This document shows, piece by piece, positions 34,063-42,205 of a stretch of DNA of 64,000 nucleotides. A program made the translations under genes and the position numbers. A model generated the notes under the pieces. That model searched no databases. It was not told the origin of the DNA and was given only the letters and a program-made list of their open reading frames with translations. Every line of letters starts with the position of its first letter. The first letter of the stretch is position 1. Origin of the DNA: Kribbella sandramycini (GTDB lineage: Bacteria > Actinomycetota > Actinomycetes > Propionibacteriales > Kribbellaceae); the NCBI RefSeq assembly GCF_013131805.1, contig NZ_JABJRC010000009.1, forward strand, positions 186,001 to 250,000, in the 5' to 3' direction.

Positions 34063-34109
34063 GGAACCATTGACCGGAGCCCGCCTGTCTGTATGAGTGT
34101 GGGCTCCGG
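34063..34109 (+). promoter_or_regulatory. ECF-type promoter and hairpin before the SigE-type gene
   Basis: GGAACC (34063-34068) and TGTCTG (34086-34091), 17 bases apart, resemble an ECF-sigma promoter, so the sigma gene may autoregulate. Overlapping it, CCGGAGCCC (34074-34082) pairs perfectly with GGGCTCCGG (34101-34109), ending one base before the ribosome site GAAGGA. The hairpin may end the protease transcript or limit translation of the sigma gene. Confidence 0.45.
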
Positions 34110-34122
34110 GAAGGACCAAGTG

Positions 34123-34623
34123 ATGACCGACGACTCCGACTTCACCGCGTACGTCGCGGCGCGGTGGGGTGCGCTGGTGCGGGCGGCGATGTTGCTCGGG
34201 TGTAGTGATCCGGAGGCCGAGGATCTGGTGCAGACGGTGCTGGAGCGCTGTTTGGTGAAGTGGGCCAAGGTGCGGGTGGCTGAGGATCGGGATGCGTACG
34301 TGCACCGGATTCTGGTCAACACGTTCATCTCGTCGCGGCGGCGGCGCTGGTCGGGGGAGCGGCCGGTGGCTGTTTTTCCGGAGCGGGCGACGCCGGACGA
34401 GACGGCGGGTGTCGATATGACTGACGCGGTGATGCGGGCGCTCGAGCGGTTGGGGCAGGACCAGCGGGCTGCGGTGGTGTTGCGGTACTACGCGCACCTG
34501 ACCGACGAGCAGGCGGCTGCGGCGCTCGGGGTGGCGGTCGGGACGGTGAAGAGCCGGCTGTCGCGCGCTTCGAAGATCCTTGCGGAAGATCCGGGACTGG
34601 CGGAATTGCGAGGGGCACGATGA
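34123..34623 (+). CDS. SigE-family RNA polymerase sigma factor
   Basis: 166 aa, the usual size of the actinobacterial SigE subfamily. Region 2: FTAYVAARWGALVRAAMLL and EDLVQTVLERC; region 4: LTDEQAAAALGVAVGTVKSR. ATG at 34123 behind GAAGGACC. Its TGA overlaps the ATG of a membrane protein gene (ATGA), the typical place for a cognate anti-sigma factor. Confidence 0.93.
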   Translation: MTDDSDFTAYVAARWGALVRAAMLLGCSDPEAEDLVQTVLERCLVKWAKVRVAEDRDAYVHRILVNTFISSRRRRWSGERPVAVFPERATPDETAGVDMTDAVMRALERLGQDQRAAVVLRYYAHLTDEQAAAALGVAVGTVKSRLSRASKILAEDPGLAELRGAR

Positions 34624-35468
34624 CCGAACCCAACTTGAGCGATGTGCTGGATCGAGCCGTGGCGGACAAGGTCGTCGGGCCGCCGCGGATCGACGCGATT
34701 CGATCGGGTGCGGCGCGGATCCGGCGGCGGCGCCGGGCCGGGGTCGCGGGTGCGGTGGCGGCGATCGTGGCGGTGGCCGGCGGGACGGCGTTCCTGGCCC
34801 AGGGGCCGGCGGCTACGCAGCCGCCGGTGGCCGCCGATCCGCCGGCTGGTCCGACGCGGCTGGTGGGTATCGGGCAGGTGGCGGTCGCCGTGCCGGTTAC
34901 CTGGGGCCGGAATGCGGTCAGGTGCGGAGGTACGCCGACGAAGGACACGGTGGTGATCGACCTGCGGCACCTGACGTTCTGCATGGCGCCGCGACCGAAG
35001 GACACCGAGAGCATCGAGCTTGCCGGTGGCAACCCGAAGCGGTTCGCGTTCCGGTCCGAAGAGGTGGTCGAGATCGGTGGCGTCCGAGCCGAACGGCAAC
35101 GGACGACCTGCGCTCCAGGGGCCCTGAACCGGGTCGAGACCTGCTCCGGCGCGGTCTACTTCCCGACCCTCGGCGTGATCATCCACGCGCAGTCCAGCAC
35201 GGACGCCGCCACCGTCGACCGGATGCTCGGCTGGGTCACGGTTGCTCCAGATCGGGTCGGGGTCCCGGAGCCGTGGTACCACGAGAAGCAGTCGGCGAGT
35301 CCCTCGGGCACGAAGTACCTCGAGCAACTAAAAGCACTCGGACTACGGCCCGTCGTCGAGACCAAGAAGGCCTCCGGCCAATTCGCCGGCGACCTCCTCG
35401 ACGTCCGGCCCGCCCCGGGCACAGTCCTGACACCCGGAGCGGCCGTGACGGTCGTCGTGGTCGGCTGA
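34620..35468 (+). CDS. Membrane protein with C-terminal PASTA domain, putative anti-sigma factor
   Basis: 282 aa: about 35 cytoplasmic residues, an Arg cluster (IRRRRRAG), one helix (VAGAVAAIVAVAGGTAFLA), a beta-rich extracytoplasmic region of about 150 residues with four cysteines, and a C-terminal PASTA-like domain (YLEQLKALGLRPVVE, then VRPAPGTVLTPGAAVTVVV). PASTA domains bind peptidoglycan fragments or beta-lactams. Coupling to the SigE gene and this topology suggest a sigma regulator that senses the cell wall. No classical zinc anti-sigma motif is seen, so the link is inferred. Confidence 0.82.
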   Translation: MTEPNLSDVLDRAVADKVVGPPRIDAIRSGAARIRRRRRAGVAGAVAAIVAVAGGTAFLAQGPAATQPPVAADPPAGPTRLVGIGQVAVAVPVTWGRNAVRCGGTPTKDTVVIDLRHLTFCMAPRPKDTESIELAGGNPKRFAFRSEEVVEIGGVRAERQRTTCAPGALNRVETCSGAVYFPTLGVIIHAQSSTDAATVDRMLGWVTVAPDRVGVPEPWYHEKQSASPSGTKYLEQLKALGLRPVVETKKASGQFAGDLLDVRPAPGTVLTPGAAVTVVVVG

Positions 35469-35469
35469 T

Positions 35470-36153
35470 TCAGACCCGCTTGGTCGCGGAGTACGCGTAC
35501 CAGACCGTCTGGCTCGACGGGACGTACACGCGGTAGTCGCGGGCGCGGTTGGTGGTGATGACGAAGCTGGCGGCGCCGGTCTTCGAGTTCGGGTACGCCC
35601 AGCCGAGGTCGGTCCAGGTGGTGGACCCGACGTCGCGCTTCTGGAACAGCACCCGGCCGTGGTGCCGCGCGAAGGCGTTCGTCTTGGTGGCGTAGTACGT
35701 CGCCCGCGCGGAGAGCGTGGTCTTGGTCCCCTTCCGCACGCCGGTCAGGCCGATGGCGGCGGCGCACTTGGTGGTGGAGGTGGCCGGTAGCAGGGTGGCG
35801 ACATTGCGACCGGCGCTGTCGCGGCCGTAGCCGTCGGGAGTCCAGCGGGTGGTGACGCCGATCGGCGTCTTGTTCACCCAGATGGTGACGCTGTCCCAGG
35901 GACCGCCGACGCCGTAGTTGTACCTGCCGTCGGGGCGTACCGCCCACCAGTTGGTGTCCTGGACCGTCTTGGGGCAGCCGCTGCCCAGCTTCAGGCTGTA
36001 GATGTAGCTGCTCGGCGAGTTGATGGTCAGCTTTGCCGGCACCGGCAGTGAACACTTCGGCAGCGCCTGCGGTGCGGCCGTGGCGGGCGCCTGGCCGGTG
36101 AGCACTCCGGCGGCGAGGACGGCGAGGGCCGCGGTGAGGGAGCGGTAACGCAT
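35470..36153 (-). CDS. Secreted hypothetical protein with beta repeats
   Basis: 227 aa with a signal peptide (LTAALAVLAAGVLTGQAPATA, about residues 6-26). The mature part looks like two immunoglobulin-like beta domains (about 30-130 and 130-227), the second with TKTTLSARATYYATK and DYRVYVPSSQTVWYAYS, a pattern found in actinobacterial surface proteins. Three cysteines. ATG 36153 has AAGGAGACC. No enzyme motif. Its stop faces the PASTA gene one base away. Confidence 0.8.
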   Translation of the reverse strand: MRYRSLTAALAVLAAGVLTGQAPATAAPQALPKCSLPVPAKLTINSPSSYIYSLKLGSGCPKTVQDTNWWAVRPDGRYNYGVGGPWDSVTIWVNKTPIGVTTRWTPDGYGRDSAGRNVATLLPATSTTKCAAAIGLTGVRKGTKTTLSARATYYATKTNAFARHHGRVLFQKRDVGSTTWTDLGWAYPNSKTGAASFVITTNRARDYRVYVPSSQTVWYAYSATKRV

Positions 36154-36258
36154 GGAGGTCTCCTTGGTGAGGGCGACCGTCACCCCACGGTCGCGCAGGC
36201 GGAGACTACCGCTCGGGTGCTCGGGGTGTCTGCGCGAACGGATTGCAGGTTGATGCAA

Positions 36259-36294
36259 AAGGCCCCGGCGGACCGTGCTGGTCGCCGGGGCCTT
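36259..36294 (-). terminator. Intrinsic terminator of the Gly/Asp/Met-tailed gene
   Basis: Perfect 12-bp stem AAGGCCCCGGCG / CGCCGGGGCCTT (36259-36270, 36283-36294). Read on the minus strand it is followed by TTTTGC, just downstream of the gene at 36306. Confidence 0.85.
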
Positions 36295-36305
36295 CCGGGA
36301 GTTGG

Positions 36306-37112
36306 CTAGAAGTCGCCGCCGCCGAAGTCGCCGAAGTCCCAGCCGCCGGCGTCGCCGCCGGCATCGCCCATGTCGCCGCCCATGTCGCCACCGCCCATGT
36401 CGCCGCCCATGTCACCGCCGGCGAAGTCGCCGTAGGCGCCGCCGGCGAACATGCCGCCGAGCATGGTGCCGAGGAACATACCGGTCATCACGCCGCCGAG
36501 GGCGCCGAACATGCCCTGGGCGTAGGGGGAGTAGGCGGGGCCGGCCTCCCAGTAGGGGACGCGCTGCGGGCCAACCATGACCTTGCGGACGTCGGGCTCG
36601 GCGCCGGCCCGGACGCGCTCGGCGTCCGCGGCGCAGGCCGGGACCTCGCGCGGGGCGCCGCCGGGCGGCGACCACATCACGTCGACGACCGAGGGGCCGT
36701 GCTGCGGGTTGAAGAAACACGACGGACGACGCTGCGGCAGCGGCTCGCCGTTCACCCGGGCGCGGACGCAGGCAGCGGCGTACCGGCCGTCCTCGAGGAT
36801 CTCGATCACGTGTTTGATCTGGTCGGCCTCGGTGACCTGGCCGACGGCCTGCTTGGCCGATTCGTAGGCGTCCAGCGCGCGCTGGTAGTCCTGCCGGGCG
36901 CCGTCGCCGAGATCCTTGCCGACCATCTCCAGATCGAGGTCCTGCAGCTCCTCGCCGAAGCGGGTGATGTCCTCGTCGGCGGTCCGCTTGACCGACTCGA
37001 GCTCGGCCGCGGTGATCTCGTGCTGCTTCTTGGTCTGCAGCTGGGTCCGACGGTACGAGCGGTACGCCAGCACCGCGATCACCACCACAGCGATGATCAG
37101 GATGTATGTCAT
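36306..37112 (-). CDS. Membrane-anchored protein with Gly/Asp/Met repeat tail
   Basis: 268 aa: N-terminal helix (MTYILIIAVVVIAVLAYRSY), a predicted coiled-coil segment (about 28-95, TAAELESVKRTADEDITRF), a conserved-looking middle with three cysteines (AACVRAR, PSCFFNPQHGP, PACAADAE), a hydrophobic Gly/Met stretch and a tail of GGDMGGD-type repeats ending FGDFGGGDF. No enzyme family recognised. The coiled coil and anchor suggest an envelope or scaffold role. ATG at 37112. Confidence 0.8.
   Translation of the reverse strand: MTYILIIAVVVIAVLAYRSYRRTQLQTKKQHEITAAELESVKRTADEDITRFGEELQDLDLEMVGKDLGDGARQDYQRALDAYESAKQAVGQVTEADQIKHVIEILEDGRYAAACVRARVNGEPLPQRRPSCFFNPQHGPSVVDVMWSPPGGAPREVPACAADAERVRAGAEPDVRKVMVGPQRVPYWEAGPAYSPYAQGMFGALGGVMTGMFLGTMLGGMFAGGAYGDFAGGDMGGDMGGGDMGGDMGDAGGDAGGWDFGDFGGGDF
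36361..36420. repeat. Short in-gene tandem repeat encoding the GGDM tail
   Basis: Near-identical 12- to 15-base units of the type CCCATGTCGCCG repeat about four times inside the 3' end of the minus-strand gene and encode GGDMGGDMGGGDMGGDMG. Such tracts can change length by slippage. Confidence 0.8.
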
Positions 37113-37184
37113 GTCGGGCCTCTTCAAATTATGGGGCTTTACGGCGAGCTTATCGAACCCCGCAAACCCGGCACGCCACGCAGG

Positions 37185-37226
37185 GTGACCGCAATCCGCC
37201 GAATGCGGTCACGGAACGCGCATAAT
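37185..37226 (+). promoter_or_regulatory. Inverted repeat and -10 element before the amidase gene
   Basis: GTGACCGCA (37185-37193) and TGCGGTCAC (37204-37212) are perfect inverted arms, 10 bases apart. A CATAAT hexamer (37221-37226) fits a -10 box, which would place the -35 within the repeat loop. The 163-base divergent region also serves the minus-strand gene at 37112. Confidence 0.55.
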
Positions 37227-37275
37227 CGATTACCGCCGCCCAGCGACCGCATCACCTCCGCCGGAAGGCTGTTCG

Positions 37276-38841
37276 ATGAGCCAGACCCTCCGACTCGTCA
37301 CGCTCGCCCTGACCGCACTCTCGCTGACCGCGCCGCAGGCCCTGCCGGGTGCCCCGGAGCCGACGTCGGCGCCCACACCGGCGGCCGCCGACGACAGCTA
37401 CCAAGAGCTCGCGATCACCGGTCCCTCGACGGCCGCCGAGACGAAGCCGTTCGCGCTGCTCGGGGTCACCTGGCCGGCCGGCGTCGCCGGCGTCCAGGCC
37501 AAGGTCCGGGTCAAACGCGCGGGCCAGTGGACGGAGTGGCAGCCGCTGCACATCGACGACAGCCACGGCCCCGACGTCCCCGAGGGCCGGCCGGGGACCG
37601 AACCGCTCTGGGTCGGTGATGCGGACGGCGTCCAGGCCAGCGCGGTCGACGGCAGCGGAGCGACGGTAGCCGGGGCTGTGGTGACGTTGATCCAGCCCGG
37701 CGTCCGATCGAGTGACAGTGGCGAGTCGCCGTCCACGCAGGACGTCGATCCGGCGGCGACGCGCGCGCCGTACCCGATGCCGAACGTGTGGAGCCGCAAG
37801 CGCTGGGGCGCCGACGAGCGGCTGCGTAGCCGGAACAAGGGCTGTGCGCGGCCGAAGTACACCAAGACGGTGCTGGCGGCGTTCGTCCATCACACCGCCG
37901 ATCGCAACGACTACACGCGGGCGCAGGCCCCGGCGATGGTGCGGGCGATGTACGCGTACCACGTGAAGAGCCGGGGCTGGTGCGACCTCGGGTACAACTT
38001 CCTCGTCGACCGCTTCGGCCGCGCGTTCGAGGGCCGGTACGGCGGCGCCGCGCTGCCCGTGCTCGGCGCGCACACCGAGGCCTTCAACGGGAACTCGTTC
38101 GGCGTCGCGCTGATCGGCAACTTCGACAAGGTCGCGCCGCCGGCCTCGATGCTCGAGGCAACGGCCCGGGTGATCGCCTGGAAACTCGACGCGAACTACC
38201 GGTCGCCGTCGGCAAGTATCGTGCTGGCCGGGCACAAGGTGCACACGATCTCCGGGCATCGCGACACCAAGGCGACCGCGTGCCCCGGGCAACAGCTCTA
38301 CGCCGAACTCGGTTGGCTGAAGCAACGGGTCAACACCTTGATGGGCGGCACGGTGACGACGCCGATCTACCGGTTCGCGAAGAAGATCGGCTTCCGGACG
38401 CTCGGCCAGCCGTACTGGGGTGAGCATCCGACGCGCACCGGCTGGGCGACGTACTTCGGTACCCGGGACGTCTTCTACTCGGTCTCCACCGGCGCCCACT
38501 CGACCGCGGGCGTCTTCCGGAATCGCTATCGCCGGATGGGCCCCGACGTCCGGCTCGGGTTGCCGACGACCGAAGTACACAACGGCCGCGTCCCGGGGAC
38601 GCGGGTGCAGATCTTCCGGGACGGCGGCTTCTACTGGGCGCGCCCGTACGGCGTCCGCCCGGTGACCGGGCTGATCTACCGCAAGTACGTCGCGCTCGGG
38701 GCCGAGCGGTCGCGGCTCGGGCTGCCGATCACCGATATCTACAAGGTGCGCGGCGGTCTGCGGCAGAAGTATCAGAACGGGTGGCTGACTTACCACGCGC
38801 ACCGGCGGACGGTGCTCGTCCAGTATCGGAGTGGCTCATGA
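37276..38841 (+). CDS. N-acetylmuramoyl-L-alanine amidase with LGFP repeats
   Basis: 521-aa secreted protein: signal peptide, a beta domain (about 40-130), a PGRP/Amidase-2 domain with zinc ligands in FVHHTADR (His205/206) and GHRDTKATACPG, then C-terminal LGFP-type repeats (VRLGLPTTE, SRLGLPITDIY) that anchor proteins to the actinobacterial wall. It cleaves the lactyl-peptide bond of peptidoglycan. ATG 37276. Its stop overlaps the SpoIID-like gene (ATGA), so the two envelope proteins are coupled. Confidence 0.92.
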   Translation: MSQTLRLVTLALTALSLTAPQALPGAPEPTSAPTPAAADDSYQELAITGPSTAAETKPFALLGVTWPAGVAGVQAKVRVKRAGQWTEWQPLHIDDSHGPDVPEGRPGTEPLWVGDADGVQASAVDGSGATVAGAVVTLIQPGVRSSDSGESPSTQDVDPAATRAPYPMPNVWSRKRWGADERLRSRNKGCARPKYTKTVLAAFVHHTADRNDYTRAQAPAMVRAMYAYHVKSRGWCDLGYNFLVDRFGRAFEGRYGGAALPVLGAHTEAFNGNSFGVALIGNFDKVAPPASMLEATARVIAWKLDANYRSPSASIVLAGHKVHTISGHRDTKATACPGQQLYAELGWLKQRVNTLMGGTVTTPIYRFAKKIGFRTLGQPYWGEHPTRTGWATYFGTRDVFYSVSTGAHSTAGVFRNRYRRMGPDVRLGLPTTEVHNGRVPGTRVQIFRDGGFYWARPYGVRPVTGLIYRKYVALGAERSRLGLPITDIYKVRGGLRQKYQNGWLTYHAHRRTVLVQYRSGS

Positions 38842-40058
38842 GGAAGCGTCTGATCGCTGCTGTCGTCGTCGGGTCCGCGCTGGTCAGCGCGACGGCGCAG
38901 GCCCGCGAGATCGAGCCGGATGCGGCCAAGGAGACCACGATCAGCGGTCGCGGCTTCGGGCACGGGCGCGGGATGTCGCAGTACGGCGCCCAGGGCGCGG
39001 CGATCGCGGGAAAGTCGGCGCAGCAGATCCTGGACTTCTACTACCCGGGGACGACCCGCGGGAAGGCGACCGGGAGTATCCGGGTCCGGATCAGCGCGGA
39101 CACCACCGACGGGATCCGGGTTGCCGCGGTCAACAACCTGAAGGTGCGCGACCTGGTCCGGAAGAAGGTCTACGTGTTGCCGAAGGCATCGACCCGGAAC
39201 CAGTGGTCGATCGATCCGCACGGCGAGCACGGGACGAAGGTCAGCTCGTACAACACCAAGACGCGCAAGTGGACGCTGTGGAAGACGTTCGGCTCGATGA
39301 CGCAGTTCGAGGGCGCCGCGGTGACCAGCCTGATCCTGCCGAGCGGCGCCGTCCGGCGGTATCGCGGCGGGCTGCGCGCGATCGATGTCGGGGGCAAACA
39401 CCTGGACACGGTCAACGTGGTGTCGCTGGAGCACTACCTGCGCGGCGTCGTCCCGCGGGAGGCGCTGTCGACCTGGAAGCCGGCCGCGCTGCAGGCACAG
39501 TCCGTTGCTGCTCGCACCTATTCGGTCTTCCATCGGAGCCGGAGTGCCAAGCGGGCTTACGATCTGTGCGACACGATCGCCTGTCAGGTGTACGGCGGCT
39601 ACGACTCGGAGAAGGCCGCGACGAACGCCGCGATCACGGCGACGGCCGGGCAGGTGCGGCTCTACAAGGGCAAACCGATCATCGCCGAGTTCTCCTCGTC
39701 GAACGGTGGCGCGACGGCGGCCGGCAAAGTCCCGTACCAGGTGATGAAGGTCGACGCCTGGGATGCCTATCCGGGTAACGGCAACCCGAACGTCACCTGG
39801 ACGGTGACCCGATCGGCCGCCGACGTCCAGGCCGCCTTCGATGTCGGCGCGATCCGGTCGCTGCGGGTGTTGCGGCGAACCGGGGTCGGGCCGAGCGGCG
39901 GGCGTGCCGTCCGCGTGGTCGCCGTCGGCTCGAAGGGGACGCGCGAGCTGAGCGCGGACAAGCTCCGCGGGCGGCTGCACCTGCGGTCGGCCTGGCTGGC
40001 CTTCCCGGCGGCTCCACTTGATATGACAACTCTGTCGGCCGCGGTCGCCGGTCGCTGA
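38838..40058 (+). CDS. SpoIID/LytB domain secreted protein
   Basis: 406 aa with a signal peptide (LIAAVVVGSALVSATAQA). SpoIID/LytB marks are LEHYLRGVVPREAL and LQAQSVAARTYS, with SSNGG further on. An N-terminal block GRGFGHGRGMSQYGAQGAA carries the GHGxGMSQ motif that is often C-terminal in this family. SpoIID is a lytic transglycosylase of denuded glycan; here a vegetative wall-remodelling role with the coupled amidase is likely. Start ATG 38838 overlaps the amidase stop. Confidence 0.9.
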   Translation: MRKRLIAAVVVGSALVSATAQAREIEPDAAKETTISGRGFGHGRGMSQYGAQGAAIAGKSAQQILDFYYPGTTRGKATGSIRVRISADTTDGIRVAAVNNLKVRDLVRKKVYVLPKASTRNQWSIDPHGEHGTKVSSYNTKTRKWTLWKTFGSMTQFEGAAVTSLILPSGAVRRYRGGLRAIDVGGKHLDTVNVVSLEHYLRGVVPREALSTWKPAALQAQSVAARTYSVFHRSRSAKRAYDLCDTIACQVYGGYDSEKAATNAAITATAGQVRLYKGKPIIAEFSSSNGGATAAGKVPYQVMKVDAWDAYPGNGNPNVTWTVTRSAADVQAAFDVGAIRSLRVLRRTGVGPSGGRAVRVVAVGSKGTRELSADKLRGRLHLRSAWLAFPAAPLDMTTLSAAVAGR

Positions 40059-40093
40059 CCCATTGACGGAAATCCCTTGTGCCGGTTAGAACA

Positions 40094-40107
40094 TGACATC
40101 GATGTCA
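40094..40107. promoter_or_regulatory. LacI-like palindromic operator before the GH76 gene
   Basis: TGACATCGATGTCA is a perfect 14-bp CG-centred palindrome, the form typical of LacI-family operators, 28 bases upstream of the ATG. No LacI gene lies in the window, so control would be in trans. Confidence 0.55.
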
Positions 40108-40135
40108 ACCGCCACCGCTCAAGAGGAGCCGGTCG

Positions 40136-41296
40136 ATGCTTGGAAAATTGGGTATATCAACTCGGATCGCGGCGGGCCTGCTCGCGGTCGCGGTCGTGGG
40201 CTCGCTGCAGACCGTGACGGCTGAAGCCGGGATCAATCCGGCGACGAACGCGGCCCGCGCGAAGGCGTCGTACGACGCGATCAACAAGTACTTCAGCGCC
40301 GGGCCCGGGCTGCTGCTGGAGGAGTACCCGAACACGCACTCCAACCCGTACTCGTACATCTGGCCCTACTCCCAGGCGGCCGTCGCGGCGGAGAACCTCG
40401 CCGGGATCCCGGGCGCCGGTCACAAGGCGTCGGCCGAGGCCGACCGCCGGATCGACGGCTACGCGCCGTACTGGAACGCGGCCACGACGCCGAAGGGCTA
40501 CGACTCCTACGTCCGGCCGCCGCTCGGCCAGGGCGGGGACAAGTTCTACGACGACAACGAGTGGATCGGGCTGCACCTCGTCCAGCACCACAAGCGCACC
40601 GGCGACCGCGCCGCCCTCGCGCGCGCCCGCGAGATCTTCACCCTCGTCATCCACGGCTGGGACACCGACCCGACCCATCCCTGCGCCGGCGGCGTCTACT
40701 GGACCCAGGCCCCCTGGAGCCAGGACCGCAACACCATCTCCAACGGCCCGGGCGCCGAACTCGGCGCCCACCTCTACCTGCTCACCCGCGACCGCACCTA
40801 CCTGACCTGGGCCAAGCGCATGTACCAGTGGGCCCAGGACTGCATGCTCGCCCCCAACGGCCTCTACTGGGACCACATCGACCTCGCCGGCACCATCGAG
40901 AAGACCCAGTGGACCTACAACCAGGGCGTCATGCTCGGCGCCGGCGTCCTGCTCTACAAAGCCACCGGCGACCACCGCTACCTCCGCGACGCCAAGTCCG
41001 TTGCCAACGCCTCCCTGGCCTTCTACAACACCCGCGAACTCCTCGCCAAGAACGGCGCCGCCTTCAACTCCATCTGGTTCAAGAACCTCCTGATCCTCGA
41101 CTCCGTCAGCCCCGACCCCCGCTACCGCAAAGCCATGCAGTCCTACGCCGACGACACCTGGACCACCCTCCGCGACCCCGCCACCAACCTCTACAAGTTC
41201 CGCGAAGGCCCGGTCGAACTCCTCCAACAGTCCGGTATCGCCCAGATCCACGCCCTGCTGGCCTGGCCCCGCTCCAAATACGGCCTCCTGGCCTGA
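40136..41296 (+). CDS. Secreted GH76 family glycoside hydrolase (alpha-1,6-mannanase type)
   Basis: 386 aa with a signal peptide (IAAGLLAVAVVGSLQTVTAEA). The GH76 catalytic pair is Asp139-Asp140 in KFYDDNEWIGL; other family blocks are SYIWPYSQAAVAAENLAG and TYNQGVMLGAGVLLY. GH76 enzymes cleave alpha-1,6-mannan, as in fungal walls or actinobacterial lipomannan. The preceding LacI-like operator suggests sugar induction and hence fungal-mannan foraging rather than housekeeping wall turnover. Confidence 0.9.
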   Translation: MLGKLGISTRIAAGLLAVAVVGSLQTVTAEAGINPATNAARAKASYDAINKYFSAGPGLLLEEYPNTHSNPYSYIWPYSQAAVAAENLAGIPGAGHKASAEADRRIDGYAPYWNAATTPKGYDSYVRPPLGQGGDKFYDDNEWIGLHLVQHHKRTGDRAALARAREIFTLVIHGWDTDPTHPCAGGVYWTQAPWSQDRNTISNGPGAELGAHLYLLTRDRTYLTWAKRMYQWAQDCMLAPNGLYWDHIDLAGTIEKTQWTYNQGVMLGAGVLLYKATGDHRYLRDAKSVANASLAFYNTRELLAKNGAAFNSIWFKNLLILDSVSPDPRYRKAMQSYADDTWTTLRDPATNLYKFREGPVELLQQSGIAQIHALLAWPRSKYGLLA

Positions 41297-41304
41297 ACCC
41301 GGCT

Positions 41305-41341
41305 CCGTCGGTGCGACTGCTTGCTGCGGTCGCACCGACGG
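41305..41341 (+). terminator. Hairpin after the GH76 gene
   Basis: Perfect 13-bp stem CCGTCGGTGCGAC / GTCGCACCGACGG (41305-41317, 41329-41341) with an 11-base loop and no T-run; an actinobacterial-style terminator. Confidence 0.7.
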
Positions 41342-41407
41342 CGAAGGCCGAACCTCGAGGACGAGTTGACCTTCCGGTGATCGGTCCGGGCGGGCTACGG
41401 TCTGTGG

Positions 41408-41614
41408 ATGGGAATCTCCCCGCGGGACCGTCGCCGCCGGTCATGGGCGCTGTACGGCGCCCTGATCCTGATTGTGCTGAATGTGCTGTTGACGCTGGTC
41501 TCGGGCCCTGGTGAGCAATCGGATTCGATCATCTTCGGTTCGTTGCTCGCAGCCCCGATCGGGCTGGCGTGCGGATTCGGCCTGGCACTCCTGCGCGAGC
41601 GCCGCGACCGCTAG
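41408..41614 (+). CDS. Small two-helix membrane protein
   Basis: 68 aa: basic N-terminus (PRDRRRRSW), two helices (LYGALILIVLNVLLTLV and IIFGSLLAAPIGLACGFGLA), basic end (RERRDR), so both ends probably face the cytoplasm. No family recognised. It overlaps the convergent gene by four bases. Confidence is limited by size. Confidence 0.6.
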   Translation: MGISPRDRRRRSWALYGALILIVLNVLLTLVSGPGEQSDSIIFGSLLAAPIGLACGFGLALLRERRDR

Positions 41615-42120
41615 GGCTGAGGTTTCTTGGACCTGCTCCGCCGGACCGCTCCCCAGCGGGTGACGCCGATCGCGGCGAAGACCAGCAGTGCACCGGCAAT
41701 CAGCCGTGGGGTGTCTCCGGCTGAGGTCTCGGCCGCTATGTGGACGGCGACGTTGCCGATGGGTCTGTTGTAGTCGCCGACGGCTGCGACCTGAACAACG
41801 TAGTCGCCTGGAGCGCCGGTGAGCGTGAACTGCCCGGTGGCGCGGTCGCCGACGCAGTCGACCGTACGGGCGGCGTCCCCGTGGACCCGAAGTCCTTGTG
41901 CCGTAATGCTGACCTTCGTCGGCGTATCGGGGCGATTCGAGCTGCGGGTCAGCTGATAAGGGACGGTGAGCTTGTGGCCGGCCTTGGCCGCAACGGTCTG
42001 CGGGACCTCCAGACCGAGTGACCCGGGTGGGTGCGACGTCTGGTAGATCCCACTTCCGGGCCGGACCTTGACCTGCCGGACCAGGTTGCTGCCGCGCTGA
42101 TCGATACTCAGTTCGAGCAC
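41611..42120 (-). CDS. Hypothetical surface protein with C-terminal membrane anchor
   Basis: 169 aa from GTG 42120: a beta-rich extracytoplasmic domain, one C-terminal helix (LIAGALLVFAAIGVTRWGAV) and a basic tail (RRSRSKK), the layout of a type I or tail-anchored surface protein. No signal peptide is visible from this start. The upstream in-frame sequence LFAALQVRAISAE is hydrophobic but has no good start and lies next to a terminator hairpin, so the N-terminus may be misassigned or decayed. Confidence 0.6.
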   Translation of the reverse strand: MLELSIDQRGSNLVRQVKVRPGSGIYQTSHPPGSLGLEVPQTVAAKAGHKLTVPYQLTRSSNRPDTPTKVSITAQGLRVHGDAARTVDCVGDRATGQFTLTGAPGDYVVQVAAVGDYNRPIGNVAVHIAAETSAGDTPRLIAGALLVFAAIGVTRWGAVRRSRSKKPQP

Positions 42121-42163
42121 GTTGGATTCGGCTGAGATTGCACGAACCTGCAGCGCAGCAAAG

Positions 42164-42196
42164 AGCCGCCGCCGAAGGCGAGCTTCGGCGGCGGCT
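42164..42196 (-). terminator. Terminator of the cyclophilin gene
   Basis: Perfect 14-bp stem AGCCGCCGCCGAAG / CTTCGGCGGCGGCT (42164-42177, 42183-42196). On the minus strand it is followed by CTTTG, just after the stop at 42206. Confidence 0.8.
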
Positions 42197-42205
42197 GTTG
42201 TTTGC

